Below are positions 53,618 to 63,189 of a DNA stretch of 64,000 bases, in pieces. Source of the stretch: Undaria pinnatifida (taxonomy: Eukaryota > Sar > Phaeophyceae > Laminariales > Alariaceae); NCBI GenBank assembly GCA_012845835.1, contig JABAKD010000024.1, positions 7,839,103 to 7,903,102 on the forward strand, given 5' to 3'. The notes below the pieces were generated by a model. The model was given only the letters and a program-made list of their open reading frames with translations. It searched no databases and had not been told where the DNA came from. The first letter of the stretch is position 1. Each line of letters begins with the position of its first letter. A program made the translations under genes and the position numbers.

Positions 53618-53689
53618 CGATATGTATAGAATAAAGCGCCAAATACCTACTGGTAAATATCAGCGTACGCGGAGTTTTAGATATCATGA

Positions 53690-53845
53690 ATAACGAACGA
53701 TCGCGACGGCAGAGCACGGCAAAGCATAGCGCGTCGGTCTGCTGAGCTAGCGGTGCGCTGCTGAGCTAAGCCGCAGGGCATCGCAGGGCACTGCACGGCG
53801 CTTCGTTGCTGTAAGCTATAGCGCTGCGATGGGGTGCTGGGCGGT
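53690..53845. repeat. Degenerate GCACGG/GCTGAGC array
   Basis: Same type of array as 36440-36860: CAGAGCACGGCAAAGC, GCTGAGCTAGCGGTGCGCTGCTGAGCTAAG, CAGGGCACTGCACGG. Confidence 0.8.
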
Positions 53846-54094
53846 GTCGAGCTGATGAGCCAAGCCCAGATCTCAGCCGCTGAAGCTTCGTCAAGTACAA
53901 AACAAATGGTGCGAATCAAAGAAAAGCTAAAGCTGGACCGTTCCGCAACTAATGCACAGCTGTCAGGCGGCAATTAGCGGCAGTAGGAAGTTCAACTTAC
54001 TAGACAAAAAGGAAGAAAAAATCGCGAAAAAGTTCAAAATCGTGTTGGCAGAAAAACCAAGTTTGCAGGAAGCAGCTGAAAGGTCAAGAAACAG

Positions 54095-54385
54095 GCAATA
54101 TTTCAGTTGTTGTTGTTGTCGTTGTCACATTAACTCGCATAATCAAGTCCGTGGTCACAGGACAGGCTCCAGTCACTCTGGAGCTGAGGAATATCCTAGG
54201 GGAAAAACACAAACCAAAGGTGGTACACGCATAAATCACAGCTGACGCAATTCATGCCTCCACCAGAAACATATAAAAGTGAAATCGGGAGTCAGTCTAC
54301 GATGTGCCAGGTCCATACCGGTGCATACGTCTCATTACTCGCGCCTGGGAAAACCGACTATTATACCGCTTGCCAACCAAGAAAG
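54095..54385 (-). repeat. Repeat family C, inverted copy
   Basis: TTGTTGTTGTCGTTGTCACATTAACTCGCATAATCAAGTCCGTGGTCAC through GCTGACGCAATTCATGCCTCCACC and ACTCGCGCCTGGGAAAACCGACTATTATACCGCTTGCCAACC is the reverse complement of 44342-44620. Confidence 0.85.
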
Positions 54386-54880
54386 ACTACCACGTATATA
54401 TTACACGTGGTATCTATCACTACGCATGCGCACAACAGACGCAAGTCAATTGGAAAAAAGAAACAAACAAAGAAGAGAAAGGAAAGGAAATAAATCGGTG
54501 CATGGGGCCAAGAAAAAGAAAAGGTAAATAAATTTTGGGGGGTATGCTGGCGAGTCTTGCCACCAGCACGATGCCACGTGGTTTTTCGACGATCTACAGC
54601 AGTACTACGAACGACTTTCGATACACCCACCGAAGCACGGACCACCGGACAATTACGCGACCGACAGCTGGCCGTGGTTGTCACGTGTCTCTGTGTTGGG
54701 GGCCCCTGTGCGCTGCCTCTTGTTGGCTCTTGTTTGGGTAAAACATGCGGTGTGCTCGATGGTCTCACGGCACCAGAATCAGAACGTTCGCTCGTACGAC
54801 GTATCATTCTTACAGGAAATAAATGTAATACGACCTGGTATTTTTTTCTCCATCATTATGAACATAAAACGGTTTTTATA

Positions 54881-55571
54881 TATTGGACAGAGTGATGCGT
54901 GTACGACTAAACTTGCCAACGGCACTCGTACTGCACTTTGAGCTATCTGCTGTGGTTCTGGTTGCTACTAGTTGCTGCTGTATGCGCTAGAAGTTTCGCC
55001 CTTCGGCTACTGCTGCTGCACCTGATGTTGTGTGTTTGCCAATGTTGTCAGTTGGCGTTCATGCTCGTCGTACATACTGCTGTTCTCACCCAGTACGTAC
55101 GGGTTTCCTCGTACAGTACCTCGACGGCACGACGACGAGCTCAAAACAGAAGGGAGGTGACATAAAATGGCATGGACAATGGCCACATAGAGGCGACCAC
55201 AGCGGGATAGTTCGCTGCGAATCAACCGCACTCGTTCATGCCTACAGCAGAGGCTGCCTGGAGTGTCAGCGGCCGTGCTAAAGCCAGGGCCAAAGGCCGA
55301 AGAGACGGCTCTTCTACCTGCTTGAGATGCTGTTATATATAGACTATTGGACAGAGTGATGCGTGTACGACTAAACTTGCCAACTGCACTCGTACTGCAC
55401 TTTGAGCTATCTGCTGTGGTTCCGGTTGCTACTAGTTGCTGCAGTATGTGCTAGAAGTTTCGCCCTTCGGCTACTGCTGCTGCATGCACCTGATGTTGTG
55501 TGTTTGCCAAATTGAATGCCGTCAGTTGGCGTTCATGCTCGTCGTACATACTGCTGTTCTCACCCGGTACG
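54881..55571 (+). repeat. Direct repeat pair (about 220 bp, offset 464 bp)
   Basis: TATTGGACAGAGTGATGCGT starts at 54881 and 55345. Both copies continue through GACTAAACTTGCCAAC, GCACTTTGAGCTATCTGCTGTGGTT, GAAGTTTCGCCCTTCGGCTACTGCTGCTGCA and GTCAGTTGGCGTTCATGCTCGTCG to about 55098 and 55571, with few differences. The 246-bp spacer is unique. Both copies keep an open frame from ATG (MRVRLNLPTALVLHFELSAV). It could be a short LTR-like (TRIM) element or a tandem duplication. Confidence 0.85.
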
Positions 55572-55649
55572 CAAAATTCCAAACATTATCACGTACCGTT
55601 TGGAAATGATGCCAATTTTGTAAATCATTCAGGCGTTGCAGCCATTAAG

Positions 55650-55862
55650 ATTCAACAATTTTTCCAAAATTCCTCCTCGACACTCGCTCGTCTCGCTCGG
55701 CGCCCGTCCGCGTTCACGTCGATGTGCGGAACGGACACGGCAGGGCGAGGGGCGTTGGAGCCGCCCCCCGAAGGCGGCGCTCGAACCAAGCCATATTCGA
55801 CCGAGAATTCCAGTTCCGCGAATCGCATACTTAGGCCGAGACAAAAAACTCCGGACCAAAGT
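55650..55862 (-). repeat. Repeat family E, copy 1
   Basis: On the minus strand GGCGGCTCCAACGCCCCTCGCCCTGCC, GTCCGTTCCGCACATCGACGTGAACGCGGA matches copies at 60570-60790 and 61450-61610. Conceptual translations agree with 60570: minus here GGGSNAPRP..SVPH.DVNADG. Confidence 0.8.
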
Positions 55863-55869
55863 CCATGAC

Positions 55870-57370
55870 ACCAAGGAATGGCTCTATATTCAGGGAATGA
55901 TTTTATATATGTTTATATATGATACTTCGTATTATTTTATGACATATTACATGGTCAGTATAGAGGGCGGGGGTTATAATAAGCATGATATTATCTCATG
56001 ATATGACCAATAGGCGGGTTGTAGTTATCATTGTAAGTGTATTATTGTACAGCCATTCTGCGTACCTAGACTAGACTATACTGTTATTATAATCCAAGTA
56101 GAGGGGGATGTAGGAAGAAAGGTGTTGTTACAAAGCACAGAATAACAACAGTCAGAGTGTGATTATTATATCTATACGATCGTAGCAATGATCAAATAAT
56201 AAACATTGGTAATACATACATCGTACTTACCTCCAGTAGTTTAGGCACTACCAGGTACTATTTATGGTAACTTTGATGAGTATTATTTGTGTTGTGGAGT
56301 ACATGCATAATTGTGGTTGATTATGTGTGTATGTGTCGTCTGGTATTATTGTTTTCCGTGAGAAATACTCGAGTCGAGCATATTATTATACACTATACCT
56401 AGCATGTATCAAGTACTGTATTGCTTGTGTCACAATTTTGTGCAGTTTTGTGTTCATAAAGCTTGTATCTCTATAGGAGGAAGAGTTAACGTGAACATTG
56501 ATTGGGTGTGCGGGAGGTCGATGAGTACTCGTTGAAGGAGCGGTTAGATTGAAAAACGCCAGCTGTAAGTACGACCGATGGTTGAAACTCAACTTTGCAA
56601 GCTGCGTGGTACAATAGATATGTGGCTCATTTATGGTGTTTGTGAAATAAACCTGATTGTTGATAAAAAATTGAAAAGCGTCAGTTGTGAGTACGTTTAA
56701 ACTATCTCTGATGCGGCGAAAAAACTGTCGGTTAATAAAAAAAATGGCGGCGCAATTAAATTTGAAGCTGGTGCGACTGATGCGTGACGTACTTGATTGA
56801 GACAATGAAAAAACAATAATACCAGGTACCCAAGAGGTACCAGGTATATTCAGAAACAGTGAGTTTGATCGATGAAGTAAGCGGCGCGACACGATTAAGA
56901 AATTATGTTGGTACCCACGCATGCCATGTGTGCAAGCCACTGTGTACTGTGCTAGTTGTGGCGTGAGGCAGGGGCTAGGTGCAAGTCCATATTTATGTGC
57001 TACAGGTACAACGAGTTTCGTATGATGTGAGATTCTTGTATGATTGAGTTACTAGCTGTGTTGTTTGCCTTGTCCTCTCAGATATTCTCCGGCACAAGAT
57101 GACCTCTCCTCTTCGTGCCATGCTTCGTTTCCTCGTGCAAGCGGCGCGTTGAACTATGTGCTCTTATCCGTTTGCTGAATTTGTATGCTGAACCAAGCGA
57201 TGTACTTGCCTTCTTGTTGTGCTCTTTTATCTCTTGCTCCACCAGCAAAACGTAAAAAAGCGAAAAAGTGTCGAGAGCACGCACGTGTAATTATCGCATC
57301 ATATACATACAAATATTTGCCCATTTCCTTTCCCCACATCTTTCATCTACTCTGTTTCCTTTCCATTTAG
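55870..57370. other. AT-rich unassigned sequence with decayed LTAxV motifs
   Basis: Two minus-strand copies of the CAGCTGTAAGTACGACC...AACTTTGCAAGCTGCGTGG block lie at 56550-56612 and (partial) 56655-56690. A long open frame at 56386-56940 overlaps these repeats and resembles nothing known. Confidence 0.5.
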
Positions 57371-57371
57371 T

Positions 57372-60310
57372 CTAGACTACATGTTTTAGCTGAGAGTCTA
57401 CCTTAATCCTCATCAACGTTGCCACACCAGGCCAGTGGTCGCAGTCCTCCCGCTTCTTCCTCCCTTCCCCTCCGGCCTGACGATTCCTCAGAGATAGCCT
57501 ATATCGATGAACTCTGCGCGAAGTCGCGACCTGAGTGGTCACAGGGATGGTTTGGAATAGTCGCTCCTTGCACACGCCTTTCCGCGCTAAGGACGATGCG
57601 TCCGTCCCGTCAACGATGCTTGCCGCCACTTGATCGATCCGGTCGCTGCCTTCTTTACCGAGGCGCCCAAAGCTTTTCACCGCGAGGGTAACGAGTTTGT
57701 AGCTGCGCTCGTCGAAGAACACCTGTCCCGGACGAGCGTAGTGGTTGCGCTTGCGCGCCTCGGAAGTGGAAGCCGCTGATCCGTTTCGATCCGCGCTTCC
57801 TCCCCGCATGTGGACCCCCGCTTGTGGGTCCGCATACGTGACGTCGAGGAGTATCGACTTGTCGCGATACTCCGATGCCGTAGCATCTCTTAGTCCACTT
57901 GCCTCAATCACGATGTCCATTCACAAATCCCTGTCTGCGTGGAGCGGGGTTCCGCTTTCCGCCTGGGGGCGGATGGACATGCTCTTAAGGGTGCGGGAGA
58001 GCGCGTGCATAAGGAGTTGGTGCTGGTTCACTTGCGCGCCCGATTGGTAACACATTCGTGCATCCCGCGTATTAACCTCCGCTTCACCGCAGCATGGGCA
58101 CCTCGCCGCCAGGAATTCCTCTCTCCCCAGAAATCTCATCCCCGCTGTCACGAACTCTGATGCAGGGATGGTTCTAGCTGAGTCTACAAGCCTCGCCCTT
58201 AGGAAGGCGGTAGCCCCTGATCCCGATTGACTCCGTTGCCGGGCCTTGGCCAAGTCTCGCGTCTCCTTCTCGCCTTGAAATTCGCCTGTGTCTCACCGGG
58301 GCCTCGTCTCGGGGAACTGGCCCAGCGAAGAGACGTACCTCTCATAACGTACTCGGTTTACCACTTTACCGAGTCTATGCTGCTCTTTGCAGGAGCTGAT
58401 AGTTTCGGCTTCGTGTTCAAGCAACACGTCTGCAATTGATTGCCTTGATTTTTGCTCTCCTGCTATAAAGGCTCTGTCCCGCTAGCTTTCCGGCACGATG
58501 TTCGCCATGGCCTCCTCTGAAAACCCCATGCATATCGCGCAGGTCTTTGATGCTGTTCCAGATGCGCCGCACGAGGTCAGTATTAGGCAGCTCCCTCCGG
58601 ACTTTGTTCCCTATTGCGCCGGACAGATCAGCAAGCACCTCTGACACCGTCGCCACCAGGCTCCCAACGGATGCTGACATCCTCCGGGCTTAGCCGACGA
58701 CAGCCCAAACCCTCCGGCCCCCGTGGACAGGCTCGCCTGCGCCTGTTGATGGGGTTCCAGGGTCAACATGTTTGTCGTGCACCCGTGCGCGAAGAACGAC
58801 GATTCTTCTGCTGCCCCCGGGAGATCGAGCACTTTCTCCAGCATCCACAAGGCGTTGCCATCTGCTTTTTTGCATGCAGCCAGCGATAGTTCTTGGTCCA
58901 TCACGCGTTCAGGGTAGGAGGTCCGTTGAACCATGGAGCCGGTGGCAATCAGGTTGGCTGATTGCTTGTCCGGCATGCGCGATAGCATCCGCACGAGTTG
59001 CTTCGCTCCCCCGTTTTGGACTATCTCTATTGCCCTCTCCCTCGCGTACTCATCTGTGCCGATGGGCACCCCAGCCACCTTGACCCCACCACGTTCGGCG
59101 ATGCTGACGCTAATGCCTTCAATAAGGGTGAATTTGTTCCGGCGTAAGTACGTGCCCCTTCGGCGGGGGGGCAACGGTTTTGCTCGGGTTGATCGCAATT
59201 CCGATGTTGGACAGCTCACGCTGGAGAAAGGGTACCACTTCCACAGTATCGGGTGTGATTTCCATCATTCCGATGCTAATATCATCCAGGTAGGCGAATG
59301 CCTCTACACCTCTTGGCTCGAACTCCGCCCGTATCCGCTTCAGCACCGGCAGGAGCGGCATGCAGAACAACGCCGGCCCTATGGCATCCCATTGTTGCAC
59401 CCCGCTGGAGCAGTCGATCTTCCGCCTTTCTCCCGATTCCATCTGAAAGAACACGGGCGCAGACATCTCGCCGTAAAATTTTGCCACGAACGGTGTAAGC
59501 GCCGGCACGCAAGTGGCTGCCTCCGCTAGCATAGCAGTCCGCTTCACTGTGCTGAATGCGTAGGAGCAATCGTTGAGGATCAGCCAGTTTTTGCCTCGTG
59601 ATGTACTCTTGCGCGTAGCGCTACCTGTTCCACCTCCCCTCGTACTCCGACTCCAAACCGTCTCGCTTCGCGGTTGGCCTCCTCCAGCCGTGGTCGCCAC
59701 TGCCGCATGGTTCCGGCCGCAATAAGCCGCCTCCACGTCATCCCCACGCACACGGGGCGGCATTTTTCACCCAGGGCAGTGAGGTTGGATTGCAAGAACA
59801 GCTGCCAGAATTCAGGCGAGAAGGCGTTTGGATCATCGATAATTCTTCTCCAGAAGGCTTCAATGCCAGCTCCGAATTTTCGCGCCCAAAACCAGTCCTG
59901 ATTATTGACTGCAAGTGCGAGAAGCGCAGACCGTCGCTTCCCGCGCCTGATAAGGCGTTGCGAGAATTGATGACCCCGAGGGTCACCTGTGGGTCGAACT
60001 CTTCCTCCGGGCGCCAGTTGGGAACACTCCCTTCCTCTTGGTCGGAAGAACTTGCTGCCACCGCTACCGCTGCAGCTTTGAGAACGCAGGCCTGGTTCTC
60101 CAGGAACTTTGCTTTTACGCGCTCCCACGTTTCCTCGTTCCCCGGCGCGCGCGGTTCCGCGAGGAGGCTGCGTGCTGCCACAGTCACCCCCCCTCGATGG
60201 CGGCATGCTGATGATGCCCTTTTAAACATACCAGCGTCCGCCTCTTCGCGGGCTTGGCCGATTTGCCTCGTCGATGTTCGACGGGTATACTCCATTAACC
60301 ACGGGAGCAA
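57372..60310 (-). mobile_element. Decayed non-LTR-like retroelement: RT, zinc finger and nuclease-like domains
   Basis: Minus-strand frames in order: 60310-59990 with FDPQVTLGVINSRNALSGAGSDGLRFSHLQ (the AGPDGL-type N-terminal RT region), then frame-shifted RPVCVGMTWRRLIAAGTMRQW and RRFGVGVRGEVEQVAL. 59763-59119 carries motif A LNDCSYAFSTV, a degenerate motif B SGVQQWDAIGPALF (consensus QGDPLGP) and motif C AYLDDISI. 59219-58611 has VAGVPIGTDEYARERAIE. 58253-57921 has CPCCGEAEVNTRDARMC with a following H, a zinc knuckle. After an in-frame TGA, DKSILLDVTYADPQ could be a PD-(D/E)xK-like core. At least three frameshifts and one stop break it. It is clearly distinct from the LINE at 42541. Confidence 0.78.
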
Positions 60311-60569
60311 AATAGATATAGAACAAATAGACGAGTGCTCTTACTTAATTTAAAAAAAAAGATATGTAATCACTTATTAACAATGTTCAAAGTATTTTAT
60401 GTTGTTAGTGGGCATCACGCAAACTATAAATAATACAAAGTTCCCCTCCGGGAAGTGCCTAGGGGCGTGGCGCAAGGACACATTCTTATCACTATCGGAC
60501 GCAGTGACCATTTGTTTGTACATAAACATCTATATATAATGACTCTTTTTTTTAGGGGGCAGGGATTGG

Positions 60570-60790
60570 GTCAGGAGTTTTTTGAGTCTCGGCCTCAGTA
60601 TGGGATTCTCGAAACTAGAATTTCTCGGTCAAATCGCTTCGTTCGAGCGCCATCTTTGGGGGGCGGCTCCAATGCCCCTCGCCCTGCCTTATCCGTTCCG
60701 CACCTCGACGTGAACGCGGATGGGGGCTGAGCGAGATAAGCGAGAAGTGCTATTTTTTTTGTATTTTGGGCGGTTTTCGCCCGAGCTATT
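60570..60790 (+). repeat. Repeat family E, copy 2
   Basis: TTCTCGGTCAAATCGCTTCGTTCGAGCGCC, GGGGGGCGGCTCCAATGCCCCTCGCCCTGCC, TCGACGTGAACGCGGATGG. The frame gives VRAPSLGGGSNAPRPALSVPH. Confidence 0.8.
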
Positions 60791-60944
60791 CTTGGATCTT
60801 GGCATATGCAAAGCTTGGACGAATAAATCAAGGGACAACATTTCCTAATTGGCATCTCATGTTTTTCCGACGATGATTTTTTCATGGCTGCCTCGAAGCG
60901 CTTGCCCTATCGTAGCTACTACTGCTGTGTGTCGTTGCCTTTCG

Positions 60945-61035
60945 GCTCAGTGGTTATAGTGCTATGTAACCAACGAAGGATGTGTCGTGAAATCGATTCT
61001 CACCGAGATCATATTTGGTATTCAGGAGCGTGCGC
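60945..61035 (+). repeat. tRNA-like repeat F, copy 1
   Basis: CTTTCGGCTCAGTGGTTATAGTGCTA (A-box-like) and GTCGTGAAATCGATTCTCACCGAG (B-box-like), followed by TTTGGTATTCAGGAGCGTGCGCGCTGGAGAC. The arms do not pair into a full cloverleaf, so a functional tRNA is unlikely. Confidence 0.6.
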
Positions 61036-61154
61036 GCTGGAGACGTTATGAATGGTTATGACAATGTTCTCCTGAGTACTACTGTAGTACGTGGAGAGGG
61101 GATAGCCCCAGAGATCCCTGTGTCGGTGATAATTCATGAAATAACTCGAAAACA

Positions 61155-61300
61155 TAATTGGTTGGTTTTTTAGCATAACCCACTGAGTTACAGAGTCACG
61201 TGACAGTGGGTAGTGCTATTTGTCGTGAGTTCGATTCTCACCGACTTCGTATTTGTCTTTTTCAAGCGTGCGCGCTGAAGACATTAGGAATAGTTATTTT
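61155..61300 (+). repeat. tRNA-like repeat F, copy 2, with head-to-head partner
   Basis: CAGTGGGTAGTGCTATTTGTCGTGAGTTCGATTCTCACCG, then TTCAAGCGTGCGCGCTGAAGAC as in copy 1. Just upstream an inverted half (TAGCATAACCCACTGAG) faces it, so the D-arm region forms a hairpin. Confidence 0.6.
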
Positions 61301-61408
61301 GGTAGTTTGCTCGTAGTGTACTACTACTGCTACTGTAATCAGTGGCGAGGGAAGAGCCCCCGAGATCCCTGTTGAAAAGTCGGTGAAAATCAATTTACGA
61401 ACGCGACA

Positions 61409-61470
61409 ACATATGTAGCACTACCCACTGAGCTACGTCAAATGATTATGTAGCTCAGTGGGGAGTGCTC
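61409..61470. repeat. Hairpin of two head-to-head tRNA A-box halves
   Basis: AGCACTACCCACTGAGCTAC at 61415 is followed, after about 10 bases, by GTAGCTCAGTGGGGAGTGCT, its reverse complement with one mismatch. GTAGCTCAGTGGG is a typical tRNA D-arm/A-box sequence. Confidence 0.8.
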
Positions 61471-61612
61471 TAGGATTTTTCGGTCAAATCACTTTATTCG
61501 AGGGGCGCCGTCCATCGCCCCTCGCCCTTCCGTATCCGTTCCCTACCTGGTCGTGAACGCGTATTACGGGGGGTAAGAGACATCCGAGAATCGGCGACGA
61601 TTTTGGATTTTA
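61450..61612 (+). repeat. Repeat family E, copy 3
   Basis: TTTTTCGGTCAAATCACTTTATTCGAGGGGCGCCGTCCATCGCCCCTCGCCCTTCCGTATCCGTTCC, then GTGAACGCG. It directly follows the tRNA-like hairpin. Confidence 0.75.
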
Positions 61613-61871
61613 GATTCCTGGGTGCCGCAGATGTTTTCAGGGGACGGGTCAACGCTTGGCGTACTAATCGATGACACAACAGCAATCTATAATAAAATGT
61701 ATCTTCTTGGCAACATGACGTGTGCGCGAGGAATTGATGATACAGCAGTAAACATTCTGTAATAATAATAGTTGACGATATATACCTGGTACGCTGCTTT
61801 CAAATTCCGAGCAGCAGTAAATACTGTTGGCTGACACCACAGGCAACACCTCTCTGCGTAACGCGGCGTCA

Positions 61872-63112
61872 ACCATGGTAATGTCATACAATTTCGGGGG
61901 GATGCAATCACTACATGCTATGCAAAGATCCTATTTATTTTTTCAATTGTCAGCCGGTCGCCCCGGTGGTCTAGTGGTTACTCTCGAATACTGCTAGCGT
62001 TTGTCCTTGACTTCGATTCCCACCGTGATGAGATTTGAGTTTATTTGCAAAAATGTAAAAAAAAAAAGGATTCAACTGCTGAGAGCGCCTAGCAGCATGG
62101 GTAGGTATACAATTCGACGCGAGTCGACAAGGGAAGAAAATGCTGACTTATTCTCGCGATAAAAATTAAGGCACGTGCCGAAGTGGGGAGGGGGGAGGAG
62201 GGCCCGGTATGTGACCCCGGATCTGAGTTACTACTGGGAGGGAGCGCGAGAGTAGTGCGAGGATAACAAATGCGATGAAGAAAACGAAAAAGAATGTTGC
62301 AAAGGTAATGACTACTACACAAAGCCTACCCTTTTCCTGGATTTTTTTATTTTTAGTTGTCCGTTCTTCTTTAGGCAAATGATTTTTACACATTACTTTT
62401 TTTTGGTGGAGTAGTACATCCTTGACGAAGATATACTATTGAGTGTCTGCGCCTCTTTTTTTTCTGAAGTTGGATTTTCAGTCCGAAATGAAAAAATTCT
62501 AAATATTAACTTTCCGCTATGCGCCTAGTCCGAAATGAAAAAATACTACCAGTAAATTATATCAGTCTCTTGAGTAGAAAATACACTCGGCACTGTCAGC
62601 AATCGTCATGGTAGAGACACTCCGGATATTATTTATTGAGGGGATGCGTCCGATTTCAAAAACGTGAAAGCACGCGCGACGCAAAGATAGCAGGTACATA
62701 TATCCCGCCTTCCCGACTAAAAACAGAGAAAAGGCGCTCGCCAACCTCCCGCACGAGCAAAGCCACCCCCGCATCTATCTTAGACAACGCCACCGCAACG
62801 AGAAGATCGCTCTCCTCTTCGTTTTCCTTCTCGCCCGTGACCACGCAGAGCAATACGACAGCCTTCAGGCAAAGCTCGTCTTCCAAAACCTCGCCGGCTG
62901 ACATGGCCCCATGTCGACGCTTGATGCAAACCCAAACCGACTTTGCATCCTGTCGATTTCGAACCTTCGTTGCCACTGGGACAGCAGTGTAGTTCTTCAT
63001 TGATTGATGTCAAGTCCTCTTTCATTTCGCCTAGAGGCGAAGCAAGTTCTCATCACTATTTTCGGTATTTTTGGGCGCCGGCGAATGCCGGCACCCATGC
63101 GGAGCCCTTGTA
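61872..63112 (-). mobile_element. 1.25-kb repeated element, copy 2 (inverted)
   Basis: Reverse complement of 52352-53617, from GTCAACCATGGTAATGTCATACAATTTCG (left) to GGGCGCCGGCGAATGCCGGCACCC and GCGGAGCCCTTGTAC (right), with about 270 bp extra near 62310-62560. The minus-strand frame 63000-62656 is open for 114 residues, including GEVLEDELCLKAVVLL, ALSKIDAGVALLVREVG and a stop. No known domain was recognised. The tRNA-like family B segment within it reads in the opposite direction to this frame. Confidence 0.72.
61955..62310 (+). repeat. SINE-like repeat, family B, best tRNA-like head
   Basis: GTCGCCCCGGTGGTCTAGTGGTTA is a near-canonical tRNA A-box region, and GTCCTTGACTTCGATTCCCACCG holds the B box. 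GATTTGAGTTTATTTGCAAAAATG, an A run, GAGAGCGCCTAGCAGCATGGGTAGG, GTCGACAAGGGAAGAAAATGCTGAC, GCACGTGCCGAAGTGGGGAGG and GATCTGAGTTACTACTGGGAGGGAGCG follow. The acceptor stem is not conserved, so it is a retroposon rather than a tRNA gene. Confidence 0.82.
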
Positions 63113-63122
63113 CATCAACAAA

Positions 63123-63188
63123 AAAATGCGTACTGACCCGAAATTCGTAGACCTCACATCTGACGTCCTGAAAATATTTTTATAAAAT
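63123..63188 (+). repeat. Short conserved motif (LTAxV type)
   Basis: ATGCGTACTGACCCGAAATTCGTAGACCTC... reads MRTDPKFVDLTSDVLKIF then stop. It lies 10 bp beyond the end of the 1.25-kb element copy 2. Confidence 0.65.
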
Positions 63189-63189
63189 G

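Noticed and set aside
56386-56940. 184-codon minus-strand open frame
   Set aside because: It overlaps two decayed LTAxV motif repeats, has no similarity to known proteins, and AT-rich chance openness is likely.
60945-61035. tRNA gene
   Set aside because: A- and B-box-like sequences are present, but acceptor, anticodon and T stems do not pair; better explained as a tRNA-derived repeat.
61958-62032. tRNA gene at the family B head
   Set aside because: The acceptor stem is not complementary, and the same head occurs in other copies attached to the same non-tRNA body.
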